Source of the DNA: Purshia tridentata
Lineage: Eukaryota > Streptophyta > Magnoliopsida > Rosales > Rosaceae
Assembly: GCA_003254885.1 (NCBI GenBank)
Contig: QANT01004456.1
Span: 1-64,000, forward strand
DNA length: 64,000 bases
Reading direction: 5' to 3'
In this document: positions 29,701 to 40,700 of the stretch, one piece after another
Layout of the letters: the number at the start of each line of letters is the position of its first letter
Position numbering within the stretch: the stretch's first letter is position 1
Notes under the pieces: generated by a model
The model's database searches: none
What the model was told of the DNA's origin: nothing
What the model saw: only the letters and a program-made list of their open reading frames with translations
Position numbers and translations under genes: made by a program

Positions 29701-32164
29701 GAGAAAGGTAAAAAAAGGTGCAAGGAAAGATGAACAAGAGAATAATGAACATTACTTCAGAGACAGAAAAACAGTACTTCTCCCATGCTAAAGGATTGTT
29801 CTAAAATGGTTGACCAAGAAGCCCAGAAAGACACCAAAATCTGCTCCTCCCCAAAAGAAATTTCACCTTATACTTCTTACCTTAAAAATATTCTATTGTT
29901 TTTTTCCATCTTAGAAATCCAAAAAACTGTCAAAACTGCACAGTGACACAGAATACTCACCTTATTTGCACTAGCTTCTGATAAATCCTCTGCCAAAGGA
30001 ATAACACCCTGTAGGAGAAACACCCACCATTTCATTTGCTTGCAGCAATCTCTCCCAAATTTGAGAGACGAAAGAGCAATACAGAAAGATATGATCTATA
30101 CTCAGAACCTATATAGTATAAGAACAGCAATAAGGTGATAAACAGGTATTTAATCTTCTTAGGTTCATATCAAAGGTGTTAATATTTTTCTTGGACCATC
30201 CAAGGATCCAATAGTCAGATCACCATGGTTTTTTATTGAGGAATGGAAAATATTTACAGGAAAAAAATCCCAGAAGCAGAACCCGAAACACGTATATTAG
30301 GTCTGGTAGGGCAAGTTCTGACAATTCTTTCTTGTTCAAATCATGACTAAAAGTCTAGATAAAAGAATTGTTTATCTTTATCATTGTTGAGTAGTAATGA
30401 CCATAAAGTATTGATTTTTTCCCATGTTGCTGCGCATGCATTTGAAGTTTCTGTAAATAAAGAAGTAAGAGAAGTCTTTTTTCTTGTTTCTTTTTGGTTT
30501 TAATAGTGGTGGGCATAAATATAAGCAAAGGCATTTTAATTTTATTTAAACTCATGCGATGCTCAATGTCATGCCTGTAGGTTGCCACGGGGCAGGTTGC
30601 TAGCACTGGAATGGTTGCATTGAGCTATGTCCAGAAAGTATCTGAGAAGGTAAAGAAAGTTGTGTTATTCTTAAGGTAATATGTTATCTAGCTATAGTTA
30701 TTATACTGTTTATTTATGTAGGTTTCACTAGCATCTGACTTCATGTACAACTACATGTCAAGAGATGTCACGGCAAGTGTTGGGTATGATTACATCCTCA
30801 GACAGGTAGATTCTACTATTGCAAATGTTCTCATATCTATACATTGTACTTATTAAGGAATATATATTATATTAACAATTCATGGTTTACAATGAGTGGT
30901 TATTACGTGGGAACTTTCTGTACAAATGTTTCTTTGGAAAAGAATCCCTGAGAAGCAGGGGGACAATATATATTGTTTTAGTTAAGTACAAAAGGTTCCA
31001 ATAAAGATCATCATACGCAATGGCCATGGCAATTTTCAAAAGTACTAGTTTGTTGCTTCTGAGAAGCTGGGCAGGATATTTATATTAGGCTCAGTTCAGA
31101 TTCAGAAGTTTGGTAGATTTCATTAAACACAGTGGCCATAGAAACTTTTAAAGTTTCTCTTGCGTTTTGTGAAAAGCAGCCGACAAACATTATAAAAAAC
31201 TTCTGTATTATTGAAATTTACCATATATGATGGAGGTTCCTTCTGTTTTGAAGGACAGAAACTGCCCTTGCAAAAGCCCCAGAAAGTGCAGTCATGCTCT
31301 ACTGTGGGTAGTCCTGTCGCTAGGACTGAAAAGAACAACTTTCCTATTTCTTTTTGTTTTTTTTCTTTCCTGTTTTTCAATTTTTATTTTTAACTAAATT
31401 TGTTGTAGGGGTAACAAAGTATTTACTTGGGTTGGCAGATAATACTGAACTATCATATAAGGAAATTGACACCTTTAGGCTGTGGGCATGGAGATGTTGA
31501 CACCTGTTCTACAATAGCAAATATCTGTGTTCCCTACACAGAAAGAAACAGCACATAAATAAGTGTTTTCTCTTTAAAAGATGGAGAGTAAAGAGGGGTT
31601 AGGGGGTGGGTTAGGTCTAGGTTGTAGAAGAAAGGAGAGATTTCTGGGTTCCAGGGTGGGGTTTGGCACTGTTTACGTGACAATAACCTTGATTTGCATG
31701 CTCGGATTCAGGAAATCATTTAAATATCTAAACTTTTTCTTCTGCTTGGTTCAGAGTCGTCTTAGAGGGAAGATCGATTCCAATGGCTGCACGGCTGCTT
31801 TTCTGGAAGAGAGATTAAGTATGGGTCTTAATTTCATTCTTTCTGCAGAGGTGAGAAGTCTGCTTGATTTAAATTGATGCATTGAATATATTGGTAGGCC
31901 TACATTGATTTAAATTGATACATTTAATTTCATTCTTTCTTTCATTTATATTTGAAACTTTTGTTCTTGACATACTATGAAGCCGACTAGCTAGGCCCAT
32001 TGGATGGTTTGTCGCATATATAAATTTGGTGTAGTTGCATCTTTTCTTGATCTTTCCAAGTCACATTTCCTAAACATTAACATGACCTTACACTTTTTAT
32101 TTTGCAGATAGATCACAAAAAGAAAGACTACAAATTTGGGTTTGGGTTGACAGTAGGAGAATAG
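26740..32164 (+). CDS. TOM40: Mitochondrial import receptor subunit TOM40
   Basis: Eleven exons: 26740-26875, 27693-27774, 27859-27961, 28062-28157, 28264-28314, 28752-28817, 29476-29577, 30581-30649, 30722-30805, 31755-31850, 32108-32164, totalling 313 codons plus stop in frame. The product is the beta-barrel channel of the outer-membrane TOM complex, through which nearly all nuclear-encoded mitochondrial precursors pass. Diagnostic stretches: [15 protein letters not shown] (N-terminus), [88 protein letters not shown] and the C-terminal beta-signal region [12 protein letters not shown]. Plant TOM40 is about 309 residues. There is no cleavable leader, as expected for a barrel inserted via SAM. 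Intron 7 (29578-30580) carries a retrotransposon remnant in reverse orientation. In Arabidopsis the orthologue is next to the FRG1 gene. Confidence 0.94.
29690..30115 (-). mobile_element. LINE-derived fragment (zf-RVT region) inside a TOM40 intron
   Basis: On the minus strand 30102-30045 translates as [20 protein letters not shown], the classic zinc-binding segment after the reverse transcriptase of plant LINEs (H...C followed by a conserved Trp). The frame continues a short distance and then decays through stops toward 29700, where T-rich/A-rich sequence occurs. It is inserted antisense to TOM40, is far from full length, and cannot be active. Confidence 0.6.
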
Positions 32165-32886
32165 ATACATAGGCTGCAAAGCTGTCTGATGAAATTTTAT
32201 ATGAGCTCATAATTACTGGCCCTTTTGCGGGTATTTTGTTTTTGTTTTGCCCTTTGAAGATGAAGGAATTTCATTGTATTGACTACTGAGTATTGCAATA
32301 TATTTTGGGGCAGAGCTTCAGCTGCTTGCAAAGCTCTTGAATTTTATTTACTGATCTGGCAATTTGAAGATGTTTTTACTTGACGATAAATATAATGTAA
32401 ATAAAAACATTTGTCATATGGTGTGATCATAGATTCATGTCCCACTTTTGGTAATTGGCATGTTTGGTATCTATTTATAATATATATATATATGTATAAA
32501 TAAAAAATTTGTTAGGTTGTGAAAATTTTAATTAAAATGCAAAGAAAATATCCTCGTACTGAAAAAAGGCTAAATAAAATAATTTAATAAATAAAGATAA
32601 AACATTTAAAAGAATATTTGAACAAAAAAGGTTGCTTACAAGATCAATTCGACTTAACCAACTTCCATTTACTTTATTTTTTGGGTCAAGAACCAACTTA
32701 GATGAACGGGATTATATAGTTTGTTTATATAAGGTGTCCAATTTAAAAAGGAATTGGTTAAGTTTTAAGTTGGAATGTATTAGAAAAAAGCGAATTAAAA
32801 TTGAAGCTCTACCAAGTGGTAACTGGCAATAAGGGCTTTCAATTGAATTTGAGGGAGGGAGGGCAACCGAAGAGAGTGTGAGAGGG
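32165..32886. other. TOM40 3' UTR and spacer to the next gene
   Basis: About the first 240 bp is likely TOM40 3' untranslated sequence, followed by AT-rich DNA with a TA run near 32480. The last 100 bp, with a GA-rich leader 'gagggagggagggcaacc', is probably the 5' leader of the small gene at 32887. No additional gene seen. Confidence 0.5.
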
Positions 32887-33354
32887 ATGAATAGGAAGAC
32901 GAAGACGAAGACGAAGAAAGTAGAGAAGGATGAAGTTGAGGAGTTGCTGCAAGCAGCAGAGGATGATATGCTCCTGAAGCTATCTCTCGACTCCCACCAC
33001 ATATCCGGCGCGTCTCTCGACTCCGATATCCACCGCCGGTTCCAGGCCCTCAAAGTCAAACCCAAAACTGGAAAAACTGCCACTGCCTCCAAATCCAACT
33101 CTAATTCGACATCCTCCGTCAAATTGGAAGTGGACGACGAACTGAAGGCCGTCCTTGGTGACGACCTCTCCACCAGATTCGCCGCTCTCAAGGCCTCACT
33201 GTCGATGCCATCCTCCTCTTCTTCTACCATGGATGCCCCCTGCGATCACAATGAAATTGATGAAGACGATGAAGTTGAAAAGTTGTTGCGTTGGGCCAAG
33301 GACGCCGCTCGCCTCGACCCTTCTCCACCCTCCGATGACGACGACGAGGATTGA
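32887..33354 (+). CDS. Small acidic protein of unknown function with two repeated motif pairs
   Basis: Single exon, 155 residues, starting at the first ATG (the frame upstream has only a GTG). I do not recognise a named family. Composition: a basic head (KTKTKTKK), Ser-rich linkers and a very acidic tail (DDDDED). Two motifs each occur twice: DEVEELLQAA (15-24) and DEVEKLLRWA (128-137), both likely helices, and RRFQALK (50-56) and TRFAALK (96-102). No signal peptide, membrane segment or metal-binding Cys. Codon use is GC-richer than the surroundings, typical of a real intronless plant gene. It converges on the EF-hand gene. The helical repeats plus 'RFxALK' elements suggest a protein-interaction adaptor; this is inference only. 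Confidence 0.75.
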   Translation: MNRKTKTKTKKVEKDEVEELLQAAEDDMLLKLSLDSHHISGASLDSDIHRRFQALKVKPKTGKTATASKSNSNSTSSVKLEVDDELKAVLGDDLSTRFAALKASLSMPSSSSSTMDAPCDHNEIDEDDEVEKLLRWAKDAARLDPSPPSDDDDED

Positions 33355-33791
33355 CGATGCAGTGGGAAGGGAATATGGACAGATGGTTGCTAAGTTGCTT
33401 TTCAAACATTTTAGTTCACAGTTTAGTGCTGTTTCATCCATAATTTTTGAGTTTTCCTTCCTTTCATCTTTCATAAGTTTTACAACTATCAAAAATATTA
33501 TAAATTTCCACGAACTGATAATTGAACTGAACTACCAATAAATAACAATCATAATATGTTTATAGTATATTACATGTATGAAAATTGACACGTAGATGAA
33601 AATCATCCTATAAATTACTCTTCAAATTCGGCCATCTCATTCTGAATGAGGCAGTAAGAAGGATAAGCAACCCAGCCATGAAACATGGAGGGTATTTTTG
33701 AAGGGCACCAAACCCTGTTGACTTGAGGTTGAATCAAATCATCTGTTTCATACTCAATAAAAGAATAAGGCAGGCAGAGGCAGTAATGACA
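33355..33791. other. Convergent 3' ends
   Basis: The 437-bp spacer between the stop codons of the small acidic gene (+) and the EF-hand gene (-). AT-rich, no open frame of note; it must contain both 3' UTRs and polyadenylation signals, which may overlap. Confidence 0.6.
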
Positions 33792-36700
33792 TCAACGGAA
33801 CTCATCATGGAAATCATAGTCATCTTCATCATCGTCATTGAAAATAGCGCTGTAAAATACATATGGGTTCTCAATCATCTCTGCCAGTGTTAGTCGCCCA
33901 TCTTTATCCGTATCTGCCTGTATGTCATAATAAAATTAACGCAATCTTTAGAATTAATCATTCATAAAAGCACAACAAGAGCTCTAACTAATTGCAATTT
34001 TCTTATGATGGTAGAATCCATGTGATAATCATCCCCAACAAAAATCATTCTTCCACAATCCACACACAGGAGATGTACGATAAATAGTACTTCATCAACC
34101 CTTTCCTACTCTTATAAAAAAGGGAAAGAAACATCAACCATTTCCTACCATTCCAAGCTTCCTCATGCGACACCCAAATTTAAAGGAACCATATTGTGGA
34201 ACTTCATCTGCTAATTACTCAATGTCTCAGCTACAATTCTGCATCTGCATTCTATCCCTAAAAAGCTAAGACTTTGGCTGTGCATAAGCCTAGCACATGA
34301 TAGCTTAAAAAACTGAGGCATTGTAAGCCACTCTGCCTATTTCAAAAACTTATCTAACCATCAATCACTAGAACTGTTTCCAAACAACTGCATCATTAAT
34401 AAGCTGCTACCATTTCATAGGTTACGAGGTAGAAATCCACCATGCAATGATGTCAAGAAGAGAAGAATTGCCCATCCAAATACCAACATAAAATAATCAA
34501 ACTGTGCACAATCTATAAACTGCCAGCAATTTCAAAGCTCTATAGATCTTCAATGTCTTTACACTATAAACTTCCCTTAAGCTTTGAATATAACATAGTT
34601 TGCAAGATAAATCAACAAGATTTTGACACGAGATGCAAGAAAAAACAAAAACAAACTAACTAAAGAAGGTCATTCATTTTTTAACACTTTCAGCTATGTG
34701 TAACTTCACAAGCCTTTATTATTTTGAAATGATTAACGCATCCTAATAACCAAGGAAATGAAGCCCCTGCTGCCCAGTAATGAGTCAACCTTAAATGGAA
34801 AGTGACTAAAACTAATATTCATGTTAGTTTCCACAACAAAAAAATGTTACTAGATCAATGTTCATATAATTAAGTGCACATCTAAATGAAGTAGGAAACA
34901 CAAGTTGATAGATCCCTTAAGATTAAGAAAGAAAATACTTTCATTATAAAATGAATACCTGTGATATGATGTAATCTGCCTGTTGTTTCGCATAGTAATG
35001 TTCCGATGGATGTATCTTTCCAATAATAGGAAGTAATTCTACATCTGATAAATATCTATGGATAAAAACAAAGTGAAAAACAAGTAAACAATAGTGAAAA
35101 GGAAACCTTAAGAAGCTCAGAATAATAATATATAATAAAAGCAGCTTAACAAGTACCCGTCACCATCTTTGTCAAGCTGAGCAAAAATATTTCTAGCTGG
35201 GGCCTCCATTGAATCATCAAACTGATGTGAGGAATTGTGATTTTCTTCATCATAGTTTCTCACCAAATCAAAGAGGCCATGAAAGAATTCTTTGAAGTTA
35301 ATCTTTTCATCTTTGTCAGTATCCCTTTCCCTAAAGAAGCAAAGAGCAAGACAACAATTAGAAAAGCTAGGCAACCGTGTCAAAATGACATCGAGCGCAA
35401 TGACAAATAAGATGATGTACAAGGGAAATCTGACGACAAAAATATCAATCTATAGAAAAAGTCACTTAAAATTCAATCACCCATTGCCTATGTCAGTAGA
35501 TGTTTTTAGTCCACATGGAACATAACATTTTGAGAGTTGAAGCAAGAGGAAATTACAATCAAGTTACTTAAAAATTTCCTTGCCATGGTACCTATCTACA
35601 AAGTTCATGTAGACTGATGTTGTGCCATAAACTATATCTTACAAACATATAGGCCCATATGAGTTGCATGGATACGACCAACTAGAATTTTAGAGAAGAG
35701 AAATTGATGAAATTAATATTACCTTACTTCCTCCTTGCTCAACCAGTGATGTAACTTTGGGTTTTTGCTGTCAGCTGGGTGTAGAAAGCTAGAAAATAAT
35801 GAAGACAAAAAGCATCAACAACAATTTGAAGAAGGTAATTAAGAATGTTGTATGTAAAAGAAAGTTGATAAACAAGCAGAAGCTCACTCATTGAACTCAG
35901 TTATATTAAGAAGACCATCTCCATCTGCATCTGATGCATTAAAATGCTCCTCTTTCCACCAACCCATATCATAGCCAAATGAATTGTTATCTGGTAGATG
36001 GAACATAAGTCAGGAACCAGGAGAAAATCACATAAAAACAAGTTGAAGATGGCCTTGATAACATAGGACCCTGATCAGGGAAAACGAAGACAAAAGTTCC
36101 TTTTATGAGATACAAGTTTCTTCTCATCCATTGATACTCTGCTAACATATGACAGAATGACACTACCAATTCCACATACCATAGATTAAAATTCAGCATG
36201 AAAGCTAATCTAATGAAATAACATTTATTGAAGAAAAGTATGAGCAATAACCAAAAAATCTTTGCAATTTACAAAGACAAGAAAGAAAAGAGGCAAAGAC
36301 ATGTGTTGGGTACCTGCATTCTGAACCCAACTTGGGGGCTGATACTCGGCAAAGGAAACGAAGCCGTCGCGATTCTTGTCATGAAGCTCCATATCCCTTT
36401 GAGTCCTATGCATGACTTCCCTCTGAGCCTGGATCAAGTTCCATTGAGTCAACTCGTCCTCAGTGATGAAGCCATCCGCGGGGCCGACATCAACCTTAGG
36501 AAACAACAAGAGCAACCTGTTGGTGACGTTGAACCTGTCCTCGTCATTCAAGTAATCCTCAGCGTCCATGAACTCCTCCCACTCGGGCTGGGACTGGGCA
36601 GCGGGGGCGGAGTCATTGGAGGCGAAGTGATCGAAGTGCTGCTGCTCCCACTTGCGGTCCTCACGGCGGCGCTCGATGTCGGCGACGAGAGGGTCGAAGG

Positions 36701-36869
36701 GGATGGGGTCATGGTGGGAATGGTGGAGGAGAGGAGGAGAGAAGGTGAAGTTGGAGCGGAGCTTGAGGCGGCGGTGGCGGTGGTTTGCGGGTTTCTTGGG
36801 GGAGTGGGAGATGAGGAACAAGAGCAGGACTGCTATGGATAAGTATATGATCACTGAGGCCTTGCCCAT
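33792..36869 (-). CDS. Six-EF-hand calcium-binding protein of the CREC (reticulocalbin/calumenin-like) family
   Basis: Six exons, leftward: 36869-36314, 35990-35888, 35788-35723, 35330-35157, 35055-34959, 33917-33792; 373 codons plus stop, in frame. A hydrophobic segment near the N-terminus (about residues 6-21) is a signal peptide or signal anchor, followed by a His/Arg-rich region. Six EF-hand loops can be read: DVGPADGFITEDEL (divergent, about 126), DKNRDGFVSFAEY (163), DADGDGLLNITEF (206), DTDKDEKINFKEF (245), DKDGDGYLSDVEL (295) and DTDKDGRLTLAEM (334). The tail is acidic and ends HDEFR. CREC proteins are low-affinity calcium binders of the secretory pathway; mammalian calumenin ends HDEF. 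The closest plant protein I recall is Arabidopsis At5g08580. The gene is head-to-head with the SCYL1-like gene. Confidence 0.9.
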
Positions 36870-37748
36870 TTATTCTAGATTTGAAGACTTGATTTGAACA
36901 ATGACAATTGTTTCAACTCTGAACTCTAAACCCTGAAGAGAAGGAGAAGACTCGGAGTGAGAAAAGTGGACTCACTACCAAATTTACGGTGTCGTTGGAG
37001 AGTCAGGAAGTCGTGGATCTGCTTGCCTACCAATGCGCCAATTACCAATACCATATAATACCACCTCTCTTTTAATTCTTCCTCTGCTCGATGTTGGAAC
37101 TTAGAAGGGAACAAACAACTTTATTTATTATTAATTAATGTGTTTTTCTTTTTCTGCATAATATAATTCTGAGACTTTAGAACCGGTGACCTGAGGTTTC
37201 AAGTTATCGCAGAGGCAATTTCACAATATTATTATTATTTATAAATTAAATCAATTTATGCTAAAATTAAGTGAATCTAATTATCCCAGCAGCATCCGAA
37301 TAGCAGCTAATGGACACACTGATTTGGCAAAGCAGCAAACTGGCAGTTTGCAAAGCACACACGTTAATAATTAATTAATTAATAATAATGGCTACAATTA
37401 TAAACTATATTGGTTCCTGATCAATGAAGCCCAAGCCCAAACCAGACAACACAACACGAAGACATTAATATATTAAAAAATGAAGTGGACTCCCAACCCA
37501 ACCCACAGATCCAACCCATTCCGATCGGGATTTGGGAAAAAAAGAAAAAGAAAAAAAAGCAACGTCAAGACAAGACAAGAGGAGGAGGAGCAGGCGGAGG
37601 TGGAGGACTGGAAGAGGAAGAGGAAGAGGAAGAGTAGGGAACCGACCGGCGAATGAGAGGGAAAGAGTGTGATAGCACAGTATAGGATCTAACTGATTGA
37701 TACTCTTGGACTTTACCCGACGCCGTTTTCAGCGTACCACGAGAAGCG
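36870..37748. promoter_or_regulatory. Bidirectional promoter region between EF-hand and SCYL1-like genes
   Basis: An 879-bp spacer between divergent start codons. The right 200 bp (37540-37740) is purine-rich with AGGAGG/AAGAGG repeats, typical of a plant 5' leader. AT-rich DNA (37120-37400) separates the two halves. No confident TATA box. No gene is supported. Confidence 0.5.
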
Positions 37749-40700
37749 ATGCTCAAATTCTTGAAGGGAGTCGTGGGTGGATCTGGGACTGGACCCAAAG
37801 ATCTACCCTACAACATCGGCGAAGCTTATCCCTCTGCTTGGGGCTCTTGGTCTCACTTCCGGGGCACCTCCAAGGTCTGTCACCTTCTCTATACTCTGTC
37901 TTTTATCTGTGTTTCTTTGAATTTCATCACCTGTGTATGTGGATGAGTGGATCTGAAGTTTGGGATTTCAGGACGATGGGGCTCCGGTGTCTATATTTTC
38001 TATTTCTGGAAGTAGTGCTCAGGATGGTCATTTGGCCGCTGCCCGCAATGGTGTCAAGCGTCTCCGTACTGTAAGTGTTGCTTTTACGTCTTCATTATCA
38101 TTCATTCACGCTTGCTTGCTTGTGTTTCACAAAATCACATGCCAATATGCAATTCAGGTCAGACATCCAAATATCTTAGCCTTTCTTCATAGTACTGAGG
38201 CTGAAATTGTGGATGCTTCTACCACCAAGCACACTATCTATATTGTTACCGAGCCTGTTATGCCACTCTCCGAAAAGATCAAGGAACTCAGTTTACAAGG
38301 TATCCAAAGGTATAACCATTAACAATCTGCTCTCCAAACTGCATCCTCTATCCTATATTATATTTTTTTGAGGACCTGATCCTGAATTCCTGATGGCTGT
38401 ACCATTTTACAACTCGCTTACAGTGTGATTTTGATTTTGATGTCAGAGATGAGTATTTCGCATGGGGACTGCACCAGATAGCTAAAGCTGTCAGCTTCTT
38501 AAATAATGATTGTAAACTTGTAAGTTTTCATAACCGATATTATAAGCATATCATTTCCAGTCATAGTTATACTGTTTCACAAACTTTGGCTACTGCAGGT
38601 TCATGCCAACGTTTGCTTGGCCAGTGTTGTTGTAACTCAAACTTTGGACTGGAAGCTGCATGCTTTTGATGTTCTATCCGAGTTTGATGGCAGCAATGAG
38701 GCTTCTGCTGGACCAATGATGGTAAGCATGTCTTCCAATGTGATCCATCACACTGAAGCCTGCTTCCTCTTAATTGACTCACATCCTCTGCTTAATTATA
38801 TTGAAATTGTCTCCATGATCAATTCTTGAAGGTTGTACTTTCTCTGTGCGGTCTCAATTTTCAGAAAGGACAATGTTACACTGGACTTTTGTACATTAAG
38901 TTTTCAGATTTTACCTAGCTTGACCTAAGTGGGAGGGTTTACTTTTCTACTCCTAGTTTAATTCTTTTCTCTTGCAGTAATGACGGATGGATGAAATGGT
39001 GCTTGTTTCCCTTAAAGATCTTTTCTTGTGGATATTTATTTTGAAAACTGCTTAGGAATAGTCAGAATTGGGATATGTTCTTCACTAATTCTTATTTGCC
39101 TTCAGCAATACGCCTGGCTTGTTGGAGCACAATACAAACCGATGGAGTTGGTGAAGTCCGATTGGGCTGCAATCAGAAAGTCTCCACCATGGGCCATTGA
39201 TTCTTGGGGCCTAGGTAAGTCTCTAGTGGTCTGGTCTGTTTATGGTTATTAGTTTTTTGTCCCGTGTGATATAGGTTGTTTTGGGAAGCAAGGTTGAGTT
39301 GGGTGATTCCATATTCTTGTGCATCGCTATTTATAGAGAATTTTGTGCTTTTGGTGGAGAGAGAAATGCTAAAGTTTTGTGGATTTGTACTCTGTTGGCA
39401 AATGGAAATTTCTTGGGTTGCTTATTGCGAAATTTTTTAGTTGCTTAGTGGAAAGGGTGTGGAATTTTTGTGGGGTGGGGTCTATTTCGGTCATTGCTAT
39501 GGACTTTGGTACTTAATGGATTAGTTTTTTTTTTTTTTTTTTTTCTTAACATGGATTGGAGGGCTGCTGTATCTTAACTCAGCTGTTAGTTTTTGAAGGT
39601 TTTATGTTGTCTGATGTAATGCTGATATTGTAATGTTAATGTTGTTGTAGTTTCAGTGACTGCTGGTCCACTGCTGATCTACTGCTGATTAGTTTGTATT
39701 AATTAAGTTATTATGTTTCTAGTAAAAGAAAATTTCTACTGAGTCATTTATACTAATTTACTGCTTTTTTAGTTGTTGAATATGTCATATTTTGTTGCTG
39801 AACTGTGAATTATAAGCATCCCTTAAGTATCTAAATTCTTCATTGAAATTGATAGGCTGCCTTATCTATGAGCTCTTCTCTGGTCTGAAGTTAAGCAAAA
39901 CTGAGGAGTTGCGTAACACTGCTTCTATTCCAAAGGTTAGCCTTGTATTGTCAAGTCAGTGATAACCTTATTCTTTCTAATTTCTCTTGTCTAGAATGTG
40001 TTAGTTTTTCGGCCTTAATCCTTTTAAAGATTTTATTTTCATTTGCGTCTCTTTATTTTCTTGTCTCACAGTCTCTACTTCCAGATTATCAGCGGCTATT
40101 GAGTTCCATGCCCTCTCGTAGGTTGAATACGTCGAAGCTTATAGAAAATAGCGGTGATCTATCTTTCCTTTCCTGAGTTAATTGTTTACATAGTTCAAGG
40201 ATTTACTGGCATTTGACAGTCTATTATTTGCACCTGGTAGTTTTCCTACTGGATTTAATGCTTTGTGTGTGCATGTTTAATACATTTTTTCTGAATTTTG
40301 GGTTGTTTTAATGTTTTTTTTGGGAATATAATTATGTCTAGGTACTAGGAAACAACTTTTTGTTAGTTTAATTTCTTATTTTTTTGCTAAGTATTGCAAA
40401 AAATGGATTGGCAGAATATTTCCAAAACAAGTTGGTGGATACAATCCATTTCATGGAAATTCTGAATTTGAAAGATAGTGTTGAGAAGGATACCTTCTTC
40501 CGCAAGCTTCCAAATTTAGCAGAGCAGCTACCTCGTCAGATTGTCCTGAAAAAGGTGTGAGTTTTCAGAACTATTATGTAATTTTTTTTTTCTACTTGGA
40601 ATGTATAATCAACCTTTTTAATATCAATTGTAATCTTACCTCCTGGTTTCTACAGTTACTTCCTTTATTAGCTTCTGCCCTTGAATTTGGTTCAGCTGCT

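Noticed and set aside
36228-36842. Long plus-strand open frame of about 200 codons
   Set aside because: Exactly antisense to exon 1 of the EF-hand gene; the opposite strand has the real domains and splice sites.
38300-38309. Earlier splice donor of SCYL1-like exon 3 at 38299
   Set aside because: It would break the frame into exon 4; the donor after 38309 restores GIQRDEYFAWG.
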